A DNA stretch of 21,672 nucleotides from CAYGXH01 sp964354485 (GCA_964354485.1 CAYGZY010000165.1:1-21672), one strand, 5' to 3'. Shown: positions 1 to 7,658, counted from the stretch's first letter. Notes: a model not told the origin generated them from the letters alone. Program-made: numbers and translations.

Positions 1-413
1 ACATTGCGTCGCTCGGTATGGCGCTGACCGTAATAGGGCTTTGCTTTTTCATCTTCATCGGACGCGATACATCACTCGTTCACATATCGTTGAATCTCGT
101 ACTGCTCGGTGTCGGATTCGGATTGTTTTCTTCACCGAACACCAACGCTATAATGAGTTCGGTCCCGAGGGAGGTATACGGGGTAGCGTCAGCGACTGTC
201 GGCACTATGCGCTTAAGCGGCCAGATGCTCAGCATGGGTATTGTGCTGGTGATGTTATCTCTGAGCATCGGCTCTTCGAACATTACGATTGGAAATGCGG
301 CAGACTTTCTGGGCACGATGAGGAATGCATTTATCGTTTTTTCAGTTGTCTGCTTCATCGGCATCTTTTTTTCACTTGCTCGCGGTAACATCCGCAGTGC
401 GGCGGAGAGGTAA
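1..413 (+). CDS. MFS transporter, DHA2 (EmrB/QacA-like) type, C-terminal part
   Basis: The reading frame is open from the window edge, so this is the last ~136 residues of a larger protein. It shows three hydrophobic segments: one starting at about ALTVIGLCFF, one at LNLVLLGVGFGLF, and a last one at FIVFSVVCFIGIFFSLA before a short basic tail. Between them lies the stretch GFGLFSSPNTNAIMSSV followed by GVASATVGTMR and a Gly-rich segment. This matches the conserved region before the last helices of 14-TM DHA2 drug:H+ antiporters (family knowledge). The role is therefore probably proton-driven export of a toxic compound across the inner membrane. The substrate cannot be told. It lies just upstream of an RND efflux operon on the same strand but is separated from it by 274 bp with its own promoter-like site. 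DHA2 pumps often sit with HlyD/TolC partners, which would be outside the window. Confidence 0.75.
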   Translation, partial: IASLGMALTVIGLCFFIFIGRDTSLVHISLNLVLLGVGFGLFSSPNTNAIMSSVPREVYGVASATVGTMRLSGQMLSMGIVLVMLSLSIGSSNITIGNAADFLGTMRNAFIVFSVVCFIGIFFSLARGNIRSAAER

Positions 414-617
414 TCTGGTTCAATTTCTTCCCCACACAGCTAATGGAACGCCCGCTCGCCAAGGCGGTGTTCCGGCGGGCAGTCCCGCTACAGAGGGTCG
501 GGCGGGCTGATAACACAGATTTCCACAGATAAAGCAATCTGTGAGGACTATGTGCTTTTTCTGCCTGTCCGCCGAAACTTAGTGTAGGCTGATGTCATCT
601 GTGTGCGCTTTCAATTT
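414..617. repeat. Composite palindromic spacer
   Basis: Non-coding spacer between the MFS and RND adaptor genes, made of several small palindromic modules. GCCCGC (450-455) pairs with GCGGGC (475-480) around an inner CGCC-AA-GGCG. ACACAGAT (513-520) pairs with ATCTGTGT (597-604). Inside that lies a perfect 7-bp hairpin, CACAGAT (524-530) with ATCTGTG (537-543). A segment near 564-593 (CTGTCCGCCGAA... then GTAGGCTGA) looks like a decayed palindrome. CTGTGT/ACACAG words recur at 8829-8873. I see no ORF worth calling. The GC-rich hairpin at 450-480 could act in transcript end formation for the MFS gene, but no T-run follows. Confidence 0.5.
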
Positions 618-646
618 TTGCAAAAGTCGTATGAAATAAATATTAT
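618..646 (+). promoter_or_regulatory. Sigma70-like promoter of the RND operon
   Basis: TTGCAA (618-623) and TATTAT (641-646) are separated by exactly 17 bp. They match the -35 (4/6) and -10 (5/6) consensus. Transcription would start near 653, leaving a leader of about 35 nt before the ATG at 688. No operator is obvious. Prediction only. Confidence 0.45.
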
Positions 647-687
647 ACATAACCTGTTTGATAGCAATTCACTGCAAACGATGATAT

Positions 688-1758
688 ATGAGCGCTAAAA
701 AGAAAAGAACGACCGTCATAACTTCTGTCATTGGCATTATTGTCATTTTCATACTAATGAAGATCTTATTTTTCAACGGGACTAAAGCAACCAATCCCGC
801 GAGGGGCGAAAGTGCACGAAGCCAGGTTATGCCGGTAAGATATCTCGTCGTCGAACCGGAAACGCTGAGGAGTATAGCAACGGCAGTCGGAACAGTGCTC
901 TCTAATGAAGAAATTGAGGTAAGAAGCGAAATATCGGGTAAAGTTGAAAAAATTTATTTTGCAGAAGGAAGCCGGATCACTAAAAACGATCCCCTACTCA
1001 AAGTAAACGACGAAGAGCTGCAGGCGAGACTCCTGTCGGGAAAGTACCGGCAGGAATTAGCCGAGAGAGAGGTGGAGCGCCAGCGTCAGCTGTTTGATAA
1101 GAAATTGGTGAGCGAGCGGGAATATGAGACAGCGGTGAACGCTCTGAATGTTATCAAAGCGGAAATCCAGCTTATAACAGTGCAGATAGCCAAAACAGAG
1201 ATCCGTGCACCATTTGACGGTGTGATCGGTATGCGGTTTGTGAGCGAAGGAAGCTACCTGTCGCCGTCAACGCTTATCACGACGCTTCAGGATAACAGTA
1301 CGGTGAAGATTGATTTCACTTTGCCCGAAAAGTACGCCGGAGACCTTAAGGTAGGAAATGAAATCACATTCACGATTCAGGGATCGTCACGAGTGTTCAG
1401 GGGTTTCGTTTACGCGAAGGCGCCGAATATAGATCCCGAAACCCGTACGCTGCGAGTCAGAGCCCGCCATAGGAATGTCGGTGAAGCTGTCCGTGCAGGT
1501 TCGTTTGCTCAGGTTGAAGTTAGAATGCATGAACGAATAGGAATTACAATACCATCGTATACTATTATCCCTGAGCTTAAGCGACACAAAGTGTTTGTCG
1601 TACGAAACGGCCGGGCAGAGGAAAGTGTTATTGAACTTGGTACAAGAATGTATGATCGCGTTGAAGTTGCATCCGGATTAGTAAAGGGCGATACAGTCAT
1701 TACTTCCGCAATCCTACAGATAAGAGCCGGCATGGCTGTCCGTACACTTAATAAATAA
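688..1758 (+). CDS. RND efflux periplasmic adaptor (membrane fusion protein)
   Basis: A 356-residue protein of usual adaptor length. Residues ~9-29 form an uncleaved N-terminal membrane anchor after a basic KKKR start. Two half-lipoyl motifs flank a coiled hairpin: EIEVRSEISGKVEKIYFAEG (75-94) and EIRAPFDGVIG (171-181). The hairpin itself (about 113-165) is rich in Glu, Arg and Gln and is short, as in MexA/AcrA-type rather than the long MFS-linked adaptors. A beta-barrel region follows (about 205-285, with IDPETRTLRVRA), then a membrane-proximal domain. It would bridge the RND pump encoded 21 bp downstream to a TolC-like channel that is not encoded here. The ATG at 688 has no strong Shine-Dalgarno, but the anchor begins right after it and no better upstream start exists. 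No lipobox, so it is anchored by a helix rather than by lipid. Confidence 0.93.
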   Translation: MSAKKKRTTVITSVIGIIVIFILMKILFFNGTKATNPARGESARSQVMPVRYLVVEPETLRSIATAVGTVLSNEEIEVRSEISGKVEKIYFAEGSRITKNDPLLKVNDEELQARLLSGKYRQELAEREVERQRQLFDKKLVSEREYETAVNALNVIKAEIQLITVQIAKTEIRAPFDGVIGMRFVSEGSYLSPSTLITTLQDNSTVKIDFTLPEKYAGDLKVGNEITFTIQGSSRVFRGFVYAKAPNIDPETRTLRVRARHRNVGEAVRAGSFAQVEVRMHERIGITIPSYTIIPELKRHKVFVVRNGRAEESVIELGTRMYDRVEVASGLVKGDTVITSAILQIRAGMAVRTLNK

Positions 1759-1779
1759 TAAGCAAGAAAGTATAACGAA

Positions 1780-4700
1780 TTGAGTCTATCGGCTGTTTGC
1801 ATAAAGCGACCCGTTCTTACGCTCGTGATGGCGACGGGCATAATTATTTTCGGTGTAATCGGATTCACTTACCTCGGCGTGAGGGAGTATCCGAACATTG
1901 ATCCTGCCGTTATAAGCGTGAACACATCATATGTGGGCGCCAGTGCTTCCGTGATCGAGACGCAAATAACCCAGCGTCTTGAAGATGCAATCAGCAGTGT
2001 CCCGGGTATCCGCACGATTAACTCGACCAGCCGCGACGGCCGCAGTTCCATAACAATCGAATTCGAATTGGAAGTTAATCTGGAAACAGCCGCAAACGAT
2101 GTGCGTGACAAAGTTGCCGGTGCTGTACGCATGCTGCCGCCCGATACCGATCCACCGGTCGTCTCGAAGGCGGATGCAGATGCATTTCCCAGCATCATGA
2201 TTAATGTCAGTAGCAATACGCGTGATCTGTTACAGCTGAGCGATATTTCTGATCGGATATTTAAGGAACGTTTGCAAACTATTCCAGGGGTTTCGGAGAT
2301 CCGCATTTTCGGCGAAAAGCGTTACTCGATGCGTCTCTGGCTGGACCAGGCAAAACTGGCTGCGTATCAGGTGACTCCAATAGAAGTGAGAGATGCCCTC
2401 AATGCCGACAATATTGAACTACCGGCAGGTCGGATAGAAGGGAACGACGTCGAAGTGACAGTCCGCACGCTGAGCAGATTAGAAACGCCAGAAGAATTCA
2501 ACAACCTCATCATAAGAGAGCAGAACGGTCGTGTCGTACGCCTCAGAGATATCGGCAGCGCAGAGCTGGGTCCGGAAGACGAGAGATCAATTTCAAAAGG
2601 ACTTACCGGTCCGCGTGTCACGGTTGCGGTTGTGCCCCAACCGGGGTCGAATCACATTGCGATTGCTGATGAATTCCTGCGCCGCATTGAACGAATCAAA
2701 GCAGACATCCCCGAAGATATTGAACTAAGTATCGGTTATGACGCGACGAAGTACATTCGAACCTCCATTACGGAGGTACAGGAAACAATCCTCGTCGCTT
2801 TCTGCCTCGTTGTGCTCATCATCTTCCTTTTTCTGCGGGATTGGCGGACAACAATGATCCCGGTAGTTGCAATTCCGATATCGCTCATTGGAACGTTTTT
2901 CATGATGTACCTTGCAGGATTTTCCATCAATGTGCTCACTCTGCTCGGACTGGTTCTGGCGATAGGAATAGTGGTGGATGATGCGATCGTGGTGCTCGAG
3001 AACATTTATGCGAAAATCGAGAGAGGGATGGACCCGATTGAAGCCGGATTCAAAGGATCCCGGGAGGTATTCTTTGCGATTATTTCTACAACGGTTGCGC
3101 TCATCGTTGTGTTTATGCCGATAGTTTTCTTACAGGGATTTACAGGCCGCCTCTTTAAGGAATTTGGCGTCGTGATCGGGGGAGCAGTTGCGATATCCGC
3201 ATTTGTCGCATTGACGCTTACACCGATGCTCAGCTCCCGGCTAATCAAATCGCATCCGTCACACAACTTGTTCTATAAACGAACAGAACCTTTCTTCACT
3301 AAATTGATGGGTGGATATGAGAAGTCGCTCCAGACATTCCTCCGGCACCGTTGGATTGGATTCGTTATCATGATTGTTTCTGCCGGATTGTTTTTACTTT
3401 TCATGGCATTTATTCCTCAGGAACTGGCACCCCTGGAAGACAGAAGTCGTTTGAGGTTATCATCCACAGCGCCGGAAGGTACTTCATTTGAGCGCATGGA
3501 CAACTACATGAATACACTCATCAGTGTTGTGAGGGAACGGGTGCCGGAGGTTGATGCTGTGATGGCAAATACATCTGGATCCTCCGGCGGTACAAACTCT
3601 GGGTCAATGACCATTACACTAAAACCACCCGGAGAGCGTGATCGAACACAGGCTGAGATTGCCGAAGATCTGTCGAGAGAGGCTAGGAAACTGAGCGATG
3701 CACGGACGATAGTAGTACAGGAGCAAACCATAAGTGTTGGCGGTTCAGGCAGATTCGGCCTCCCTGTACAGTACATAATTCAGGCGCCGAATTTGGAAAA
3801 ATTAAGAGAAATTCTACCGAAATTCCTCGATGAGGTGAATGATCACCCGGCGTTCAATGCCTTTGAAGTTAACCTGAAGTTTAATAAACCTGAACTTGCC
3901 ATTGTCATCGATCGAGATAGGGCTCGCACGCTCGGCGTCTCGGTTAGCGATATAGCCCAGACGCTCCAGCTTACACTGAGTGGACAGCGGTATGGATACT
4001 TTATCAGGAATGACAAGCAGTACCAGGTGATAGGACAACTGACGCGCGAGAACCGTGATGAACCTCTCGATTTGAAGTCGATCTTTGTCCGCAGCCTTAA
4101 TGGTCAGCTAATTCAGCTCGATAATGTTGTTTCTGTTAAGGAACAGGCGAATCCGCCCCAGCTCTACCGATATAACAGATATATTTCTGCGACGGTATCC
4201 GCCGGTTTGGCGCCCGGATACACGCTTGGCGACGGGATTGCAGCGATGGACGAGATTGCGGATAAGGTGCTCGATGAGACGTTCGTTACATCGCTATCGG
4301 GATCCGCGAGGGATTTTGCCGAAAGTTCGTCGAGTTTACTCTTTGTCTTTATCCTCGCGCTCGTACTAACATACCTTATCCTCGCGGCACAGTTTGAAAG
4401 CTTCCGCGATCCGTTCATCATCATGTTCACTGTACCGCTCGCGGTTACGGGAGCATTCCTGTCGCTCTGGTATTTCAATCAGACGTTCAACATTTTCAGT
4501 CAGATCGGAATGATCATGCTGATCGGTCTTGTTACGAAAAATGGCATTCTGATCGTGGAGTTTGCCAACCAGCGGAAAGCAAAGGGGCTCAGTGTCGTGG
4601 ATGCGGTGAGGAGTGCGGCTTCTGCGCGGTTCCGCCCGATACTGATGACAAGTCTATCGACGATTTTCGGGATTCTTCCGATCGCGCTGGGAATCGGTTC

Positions 4701-4911
4701 CGGATCTGAAAGCCGCATATCCATGGGTATTGCCGTAGTCGGAGGAATGATTTTCTCCGGTACATTGACCCTTTATGTCATCCCCGCGATATATTCGTAC
4801 TTCTCCAGAGAATTTCATGGTTCACGTGCGACGGGAACTGATAGTACAAGCGCTGATGAGGTGATTACTTCGGAAGAGCCGGCGTCGGTTGCGTCGGATA
4901 GTGAGAAGTAG
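1780..4911 (+). CDS. RND efflux pump, inner-membrane subunit (AcrB/HAE-1 family)
   Basis: A 1043-residue protein, the full length of the family, with the standard order: TM1 (12-32), porter domain, TM2-6, second porter domain, TM8-12. The start ...SAVCIKRPVLTLVMATG and the segment VREYPNIDPAVISV are typical of HAE-1 pumps. The proton-relay residues are present: D400 and D401 in GIVVDDAIVVLEN (TM4) and K920 in LVTKNGILIVEF (TM10), plus MTSLSTIFGILPIALG in TM11. It should therefore be an active proton/drug antiporter in the inner membrane, working as a trimer with the adaptor encoded just upstream. The start codon is TTG with only a weak AAGAAAG upstream. The family-typical N-terminal helix begins immediately after it, which supports the choice. 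The last ~30 residues are a polar acidic Ser/Thr-rich tail. Substrate unknown. Confidence 0.96.
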   Translation: MSLSAVCIKRPVLTLVMATGIIIFGVIGFTYLGVREYPNIDPAVISVNTSYVGASASVIETQITQRLEDAISSVPGIRTINSTSRDGRSSITIEFELEVNLETAANDVRDKVAGAVRMLPPDTDPPVVSKADADAFPSIMINVSSNTRDLLQLSDISDRIFKERLQTIPGVSEIRIFGEKRYSMRLWLDQAKLAAYQVTPIEVRDALNADNIELPAGRIEGNDVEVTVRTLSRLETPEEFNNLIIREQNGRVVRLRDIGSAELGPEDERSISKGLTGPRVTVAVVPQPGSNHIAIADEFLRRIERIKADIPEDIELSIGYDATKYIRTSITEVQETILVAFCLVVLIIFLFLRDWRTTMIPVVAIPISLIGTFFMMYLAGFSINVLTLLGLVLAIGIVVDDAIVVLENIYAKIERGMDPIEAGFKGSREVFFAIISTTVALIVVFMPIVFLQGFTGRLFKEFGVVIGGAVAISAFVALTLTPMLSSRLIKSHPSHNLFYKRTEPFFTKLMGGYEKSLQTFLRHRWIGFVIMIVSAGLFLLFMAFIPQELAPLEDRSRLRLSSTAPEGTSFERMDNYMNTLISVVRERVPEVDAVMANTSGSSGGTNSGSMTITLKPPGERDRTQAEIAEDLSREARKLSDARTIVVQEQTISVGGSGRFGLPVQYIIQAPNLEKLREILPKFLDEVNDHPAFNAFEVNLKFNKPELAIVIDRDRARTLGVSVSDIAQTLQLTLSGQRYGYFIRNDKQYQVIGQLTRENRDEPLDLKSIFVRSLNGQLIQLDNVVSVKEQANPPQLYRYNRYISATVSAGLAPGYTLGDGIAAMDEIADKVLDETFVTSLSGSARDFAESSSSLLFVFILALVLTYLILAAQFESFRDPFIIMFTVPLAVTGAFLSLWYFNQTFNIFSQIGMIMLIGLVTKNGILIVEFANQRKAKGLSVVDAVRSAASARFRPILMTSLSTIFGILPIALGIGSGSESRISMGIAVVGGMIFSGTLTLYVIPAIYSYFSREFHGSRATGTDSTSADEVITSEEPASVASDSEK

Positions 4912-4944
4912 TTTATCTGCTCGATGTGTTCTCCCTTCCGGGCA

Positions 4945-5016
4945 AACCTTCGCAAGGTTATCTAGTGAAACCATATTGTGCGAGTCTTGGTAGATTCCCA
5001 AAGAGGACTTTGGGAA
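4945..5016. terminator. Hairpins between convergent RND pump and double-receiver genes
   Basis: Two perfect hairpins lie in the 132-bp gap between convergent genes. AACCTT/AAGGTT has a 3-nt CGC loop (4945-4959). TTCCCAAAG/AAGGA-side CTTTGGGAA has a 4-nt AGGA loop (4995-5016, 9-bp stem). Neither is followed by a clear T-run on either strand, so this is a plausible bidirectional end-of-transcript structure rather than a textbook intrinsic terminator. Confidence 0.4.
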
Positions 5017-5043
5017 CCAGAGTTAAATCTTCAGATACCTACT

Positions 5044-5868
5044 CTAAGAACTAAGCACGTTCTTGATTGTGTTAAGCAGATCCTGGCGCATGAATGGTTT
5101 TGCGATGAAGTCAGCCGCTCCCATTTGTTTCGTTTCCATTGCAAGTTTTAGTTCTGAGTATGCAGTCAGCATAATAACTTTTGTGGAGGGAATATTTTCC
5201 TTGATATATTTGAGTACTCCGAAGCCAGATACGTTGGGCATGATGATATCAAGGAGAACGAGGTTATACGTATTTTTACCTAGAAGGTCGATCGCTTCCT
5301 GACCATCGCAAGCCGTTGAGACCTCGTAGCCTTCATCGGTGAGAAGAAGGCTGAGTACTTTTCTGATTCCATCATCGTCGTCTACGAGAAGAATATGTGA
5401 TTTCTGGGTTTCCTTTCCTTTCGCAGACGGTTGTATGGAATCAGCCGCGGGTGTGGTTTCACCCGCAGGGGGTGCTCCTGATAGAACCATCCCTCCGCCC
5501 TTTTCCTTCGGGGTTGTCATGTACTTGATGGAAGTGAGAAGCTCGCTGATAGAATACCCCTTGCGGAAAAAACCGGTATTGACGAAAGACATCTTGATCG
5601 CTTCTGTACTCTCATCTCCGTATGATGAGAGGAAGATGAAAGGTGTGTCCCTGTAATCGGGAAGTTCTCTTGTCCTCTTACAAAGTTGGAGTCCGTCGAT
5701 GATAGGCATATACAGCTCCGCAATGACCAGATCGATTTTTTCTTCTTTGATCTTTTTCAAGCCTTCCTGAGAGTTGGTCGCGAGGATGACACTGTATCCC
5801 TCGTCGATGAGGTAATGACGGGCCATCAGGCGGAACGACGGATCTTCTGCTATGATGAGAATGTTCAT
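5044..5868 (-). CDS. Stand-alone double receiver (REC-REC) response regulator
   Basis: 274 residues with two CheY-like receiver domains and no DNA-binding, enzymatic or kinase output domain. The linker is Ala/Pro/Gly-rich (about 121-156). The second receiver (157-274) is canonical: acidic cluster DDDD at 163-166, phospho-acceptor D207 in LVLLDIIMP, T235 in MLTAY, and K257 in AKPF. The first receiver (1-118) keeps the acidic pair E8/D9, a Ser in FLSSYG (S81) and a Lys (K103 in FRKGY). It has Glu (E51 in LVIAELYMP) where the phospho-Asp should be. So the first domain cannot be phosphorylated in the normal way and may be constitutively 'on'-like, since D-to-E changes mimic phosphorylation in some regulators. 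A GAAAGGAT ribosome site lies 10 nt before ATG. It is probably a phosphorelay intermediate or a protein-interaction adaptor. The partner kinase is not in the window. It lies 101 bp downstream of the LD-carboxypeptidase gene on the same strand. Confidence 0.9.
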   Translation of the reverse strand: MNILIIAEDPSFRLMARHYLIDEGYSVILATNSQEGLKKIKEEKIDLVIAELYMPIIDGLQLCKRTRELPDYRDTPFIFLSSYGDESTEAIKMSFVNTGFFRKGYSISELLTSIKYMTTPKEKGGGMVLSGAPPAGETTPAADSIQPSAKGKETQKSHILLVDDDDGIRKVLSLLLTDEGYEVSTACDGQEAIDLLGKNTYNLVLLDIIMPNVSGFGVLKYIKENIPSTKVIMLTAYSELKLAMETKQMGAADFIAKPFMRQDLLNTIKNVLSS

Positions 5869-5969
5869 TTATCAGCTATCCTTTCTCATTTTGATGGTCG
5901 GAATGTATCTGTTACGTATGCGGGCCGGTGATCTCTGAATCGAGCAGGAGCAGAACGATGCAGTTTCAT

Positions 5970-6905
5970 TCATCGGACTCCGGCTTCCAGGAATTCAAGC
6001 GTATTGGTGTTTCCACTGACTCTGACATACGCTCCGATTGGAAATGCAATCGATTTTCTGATGTGTCCGTATCGAATGCCGGAGAGCACAGGGTAGGAGA
6101 CCCCGGAAAATGTTTCATCAAGGACTTGTGCGATCCGGAGTGATTGTTTTTTAGGATCGGGAGTACAGCATGAAAAATCTCCCAGGATAAATCCCCCTGC
6201 CCGTTCCAACAGTCCGGCGAGTTTCAGATTTTGAAACATCCGGTCTATTTTGTACGGCCGCTCGTCAATTTCCTCCATCATGTAAATCGGACGGCTGACG
6301 GAAGGGAAGTAAGGCGTACCGATCAGTCCGGTAACGATGGAGAGGTTACCCGCAAGGAGTCGGCCCTTGGCGCTGCCGGGGATCCTAATCTTTCCCCTGC
6401 TTTTCCTTGCGGTAATCACAGGAAGAATTTTATCGGATGTCAGCATTTGCCAGAAGCGTCCTTCGTGCAGACCGCTCAGACCGTCGGCAAACTCAACTGC
6501 TACCATCGGTCCGGAGAATGTCAGCAATCCTGTTCGCGACAGAATTGCAAAGTGGATTGCGGTTATGTCGCTGTAGCCGACAAATATTTTGGGATTCAGT
6601 TGAATCAGGTGATAATCGATAAGTGGTAAAATCCGGTGCGAGCCGTAACCGCCCCGTACTGTAAAGATTGCCTTTACATGCTTGTTTGCAAACAGTCTGT
6701 TGATATCATCTGCCCGTTCTTTGTCGGTGCCGGCAAGGTATCCGTGTATGCGGTGGACATTTTTACCCACTTCGATTCTGTATCCGCTCTGTTCGAGATT
6801 CCGTATCCCTCTTTCCAGTTTGTCGGCCGATTCGGGAGGACTCGCCGGTGCACATATGCCGATGACTTCCCCCTTCTTCAATCGTTTAGGTTTTATATAG
6901 TGCAT
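5970..6905 (-). CDS. LD-carboxypeptidase, peptidase family S66
   Basis: A 311-residue protein of normal S66 length. The family's serine triad can be placed: nucleophile S112 in VGYSDITA, Glu at 211/212 in MMEEIDERPYKIDRMF, and H281 in RYGHI. Other S66 marks are the N-terminal IGICAPASPP, TVRGGYGSHRIL (82-93) and FSGPM (130-134). Family members either trim the terminal D-Ala from murein tetrapeptides in the cytoplasm during cell-wall recycling (LdcA) or detoxify peptide-nucleotide antibiotics (MccF). The sequence alone does not separate these roles. No signal peptide is seen, consistent with a cytoplasmic enzyme. The ATG at 6905 has only weak ribosome-site similarity (ATGAG). The gene is divergent from the SPFH-like remnant and lies upstream of the double-receiver gene. 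A shared transcript is possible but unproven. Confidence 0.9.
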   Translation of the reverse strand: MHYIKPKRLKKGEVIGICAPASPPESADKLERGIRNLEQSGYRIEVGKNVHRIHGYLAGTDKERADDINRLFANKHVKAIFTVRGGYGSHRILPLIDYHLIQLNPKIFVGYSDITAIHFAILSRTGLLTFSGPMVAVEFADGLSGLHEGRFWQMLTSDKILPVITARKSRGKIRIPGSAKGRLLAGNLSIVTGLIGTPYFPSVSRPIYMMEEIDERPYKIDRMFQNLKLAGLLERAGGFILGDFSCCTPDPKKQSLRIAQVLDETFSGVSYPVLSGIRYGHIRKSIAFPIGAYVRVSGNTNTLEFLEAGVR

Positions 6906-6969
6906 CTCATTATCATCGATGTCAATGTACTAATGAAATATCAGGAAGTTGCGGTAGAATTGCAAATAG

Positions 6970-7206
6970 AGTATATCTTTCTTACCTTCCTTAAAAAAAG
7001 GAGGGATTCGGTCGGATATTGTAACATCCATGACATGTATGCTCATGAGCGGTGCAGTTGCGATTGTTGCGACGGGAATCAGCGAACAGTTGCTGAGGTG
7101 GAAAGGAATAGAGGCAACGATGAAAATTGCCGAATCTCAGAATGCAAAAGTAGTGATCATCGGAAGCGGTAAAGACGGATTGCCGATTATACTGGATACA
7201 AAGTAG
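6970..7206 (+). pseudogene. C-terminal remnant resembling an SPFH/prohibitin-like protein
   Basis: The frame is open from 6970 (after a TAG at 6967) to the TAG at 7204. The last ~50 residues read as real protein, for example ISEQLLRWKGIEATMKIAES (from 7078), then a stretch ending KVVIIGSGKDGLPIILDTK. From memory of the family, a W-K-G-I-E-A...AES-NAKVV-IG-GK-GLP-IL ending closes some bacterial prohibitin/band-7 proteins, which are normally about 250-300 residues. Everything N-terminal to it, including the membrane anchor and SPFH domain, is missing. The nearest in-frame ATGs are at 7030, 7039 and 7045. A purine-rich AAAGGAGGG lies at 6997-7005, too far (about 25 nt) for the ATG at 7030. I read it as a decayed gene end left by a deletion. 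A short expressed peptide cannot be excluded. The family assignment rests on recall, not a search. Confidence 0.45.
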
Positions 7207-7258
7207 AGCAGAACTGTGCTGGTGTATCCGCCGGTTGACTTACACTTGGATCCAGGGA

Positions 7259-7405
7259 TTATAATTCCTGATCTGTGAGTAAATCTTCTATGTCATAGCA
7301 CGATTCAGGATTGTGCAGAAAGTAATTCTCTGTCTTGCATCGACGTGAAAGGAATGATAAAATTACGAAGCCAGCAACGAAACCTGTAACTACCCAGAAT
7401 TTCAT
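7259..7405 (-). CDS. Small single-span membrane protein, 48 residues
   Basis: The ATG at 7405 is preceded by an excellent ribosome site, CTCGGAGGTTAT then ATG (GGAGG six bases upstream). This decides the start against a longer upstream frame. The 48-residue product has one membrane segment (residues about 3-19, FWVVTGFVAGFVILSFL) followed at once by the basic stop-transfer SRRCK. A short soluble tail of about 25 residues contains two more motifs of note, a HNPESCYD Cys and an acidic EDLLTDQEL end. With basic residues after the helix, the tail should face the cytoplasm (positive-inside rule). I do not recognise a family and assign no function. A near-palindrome, CAGGGATTATAATTCCTG (7253-7270), covers its stop codon. 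It is convergent with the SPFH-like remnant and divergent from rluE. Confidence 0.6.
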   Translation of the reverse strand: MKFWVVTGFVAGFVILSFLSRRCKTENYFLHNPESCYDIEDLLTDQEL

Positions 7406-7573
7406 ATAACCTCCGAGATTTATTGAATGCAAATTAAACCGACTGATTTCCATAACTGTAGGTAAAGAACCGAGTTCCACCTCTGCTTTTCGATCCCGGT
7501 CAGGAGGAGGTACTCGTTCGTTATCCGCTGTTCATGAGTTTTGGTGTGCCATTGATATTTTATCTTCATGTCT

Positions 7574-7627
7574 ACAGTCTTCGCAAAATTCTGACATAAA
7601 TAAAAGAATATTTGCGAATCTGACTGT
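7574..7627. promoter_or_regulatory. Long imperfect hairpin in the spacer upstream of rluE
   Basis: ACAGTC (7574-7579) then TTCGCAAAATTCT (7580-7592) pair with AGAATATTTGCGAA (7605-7618) and GACTGT (7622-7627). There is a one-base bulge and a TCT bulge. The loop is 12 nt and AT-rich. About 19 base pairs form overall, so it is far stronger than chance in a 54-nt stretch. It lies between the divergent small membrane gene and rluE. It could be an operator, an RNA leader structure or a mobile repeat relic. No T-run follows. Confidence 0.45.
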
Positions 7628-7658
7628 GGCTATTGTCACCAAGGGTGGCTCCTGTCAC
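7628..7658 (+). promoter_or_regulatory. Direct repeat pair GGCTnnTGTCAC, 19-bp period
   Basis: GGCTATTGTCAC (7628-7639) and GGCTCCTGTCAC (7647-7658) match at 10 of 12 positions, and each is preceded by GT. Their period is 19 bp, close to two helical turns, which would put two bound regulators on one face of the DNA. The pair starts directly after the hairpin ending at 7627 and about 100 bp before rluE. Candidate activator or repressor site. No regulator is identified. Confidence 0.35.

Noticed and set aside
414..687. Possible CRISPR or tRNA in the repeat-rich spacers (also 8400-8868, 20962-21185)
   Set aside because: No regularly spaced direct repeats with unique spacers, and no cloverleaf or GTTCGAATC-type T-arm was found in any spacer.
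6906..6970. TTGACA-like box just upstream of the LD-carboxypeptidase
   Set aside because: It lies about 12 nt from the ATG, too close to serve as a -35 element, and no matching -10 exists.
6636..7172. A 178-codon plus-strand frame overlapping the LD-carboxypeptidase start
   Set aside because: Most of it is antisense to the carboxypeptidase; the Cys-rich translation is not protein-like and it conflicts with the SPFH-like frame.
7253..7270. Near-perfect palindrome CAGGGATTATAATTCCTG over the stop of the small membrane gene
   Set aside because: Short and AT-rich in the centre, so it could arise by chance; no T-run to support a terminator.
7406..7480. A longer start for the 48-residue membrane protein
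   Set aside because: The internal ATG at 7405 has a strong GGAGG site and begins directly before the membrane helix; the extension has no ribosome site.
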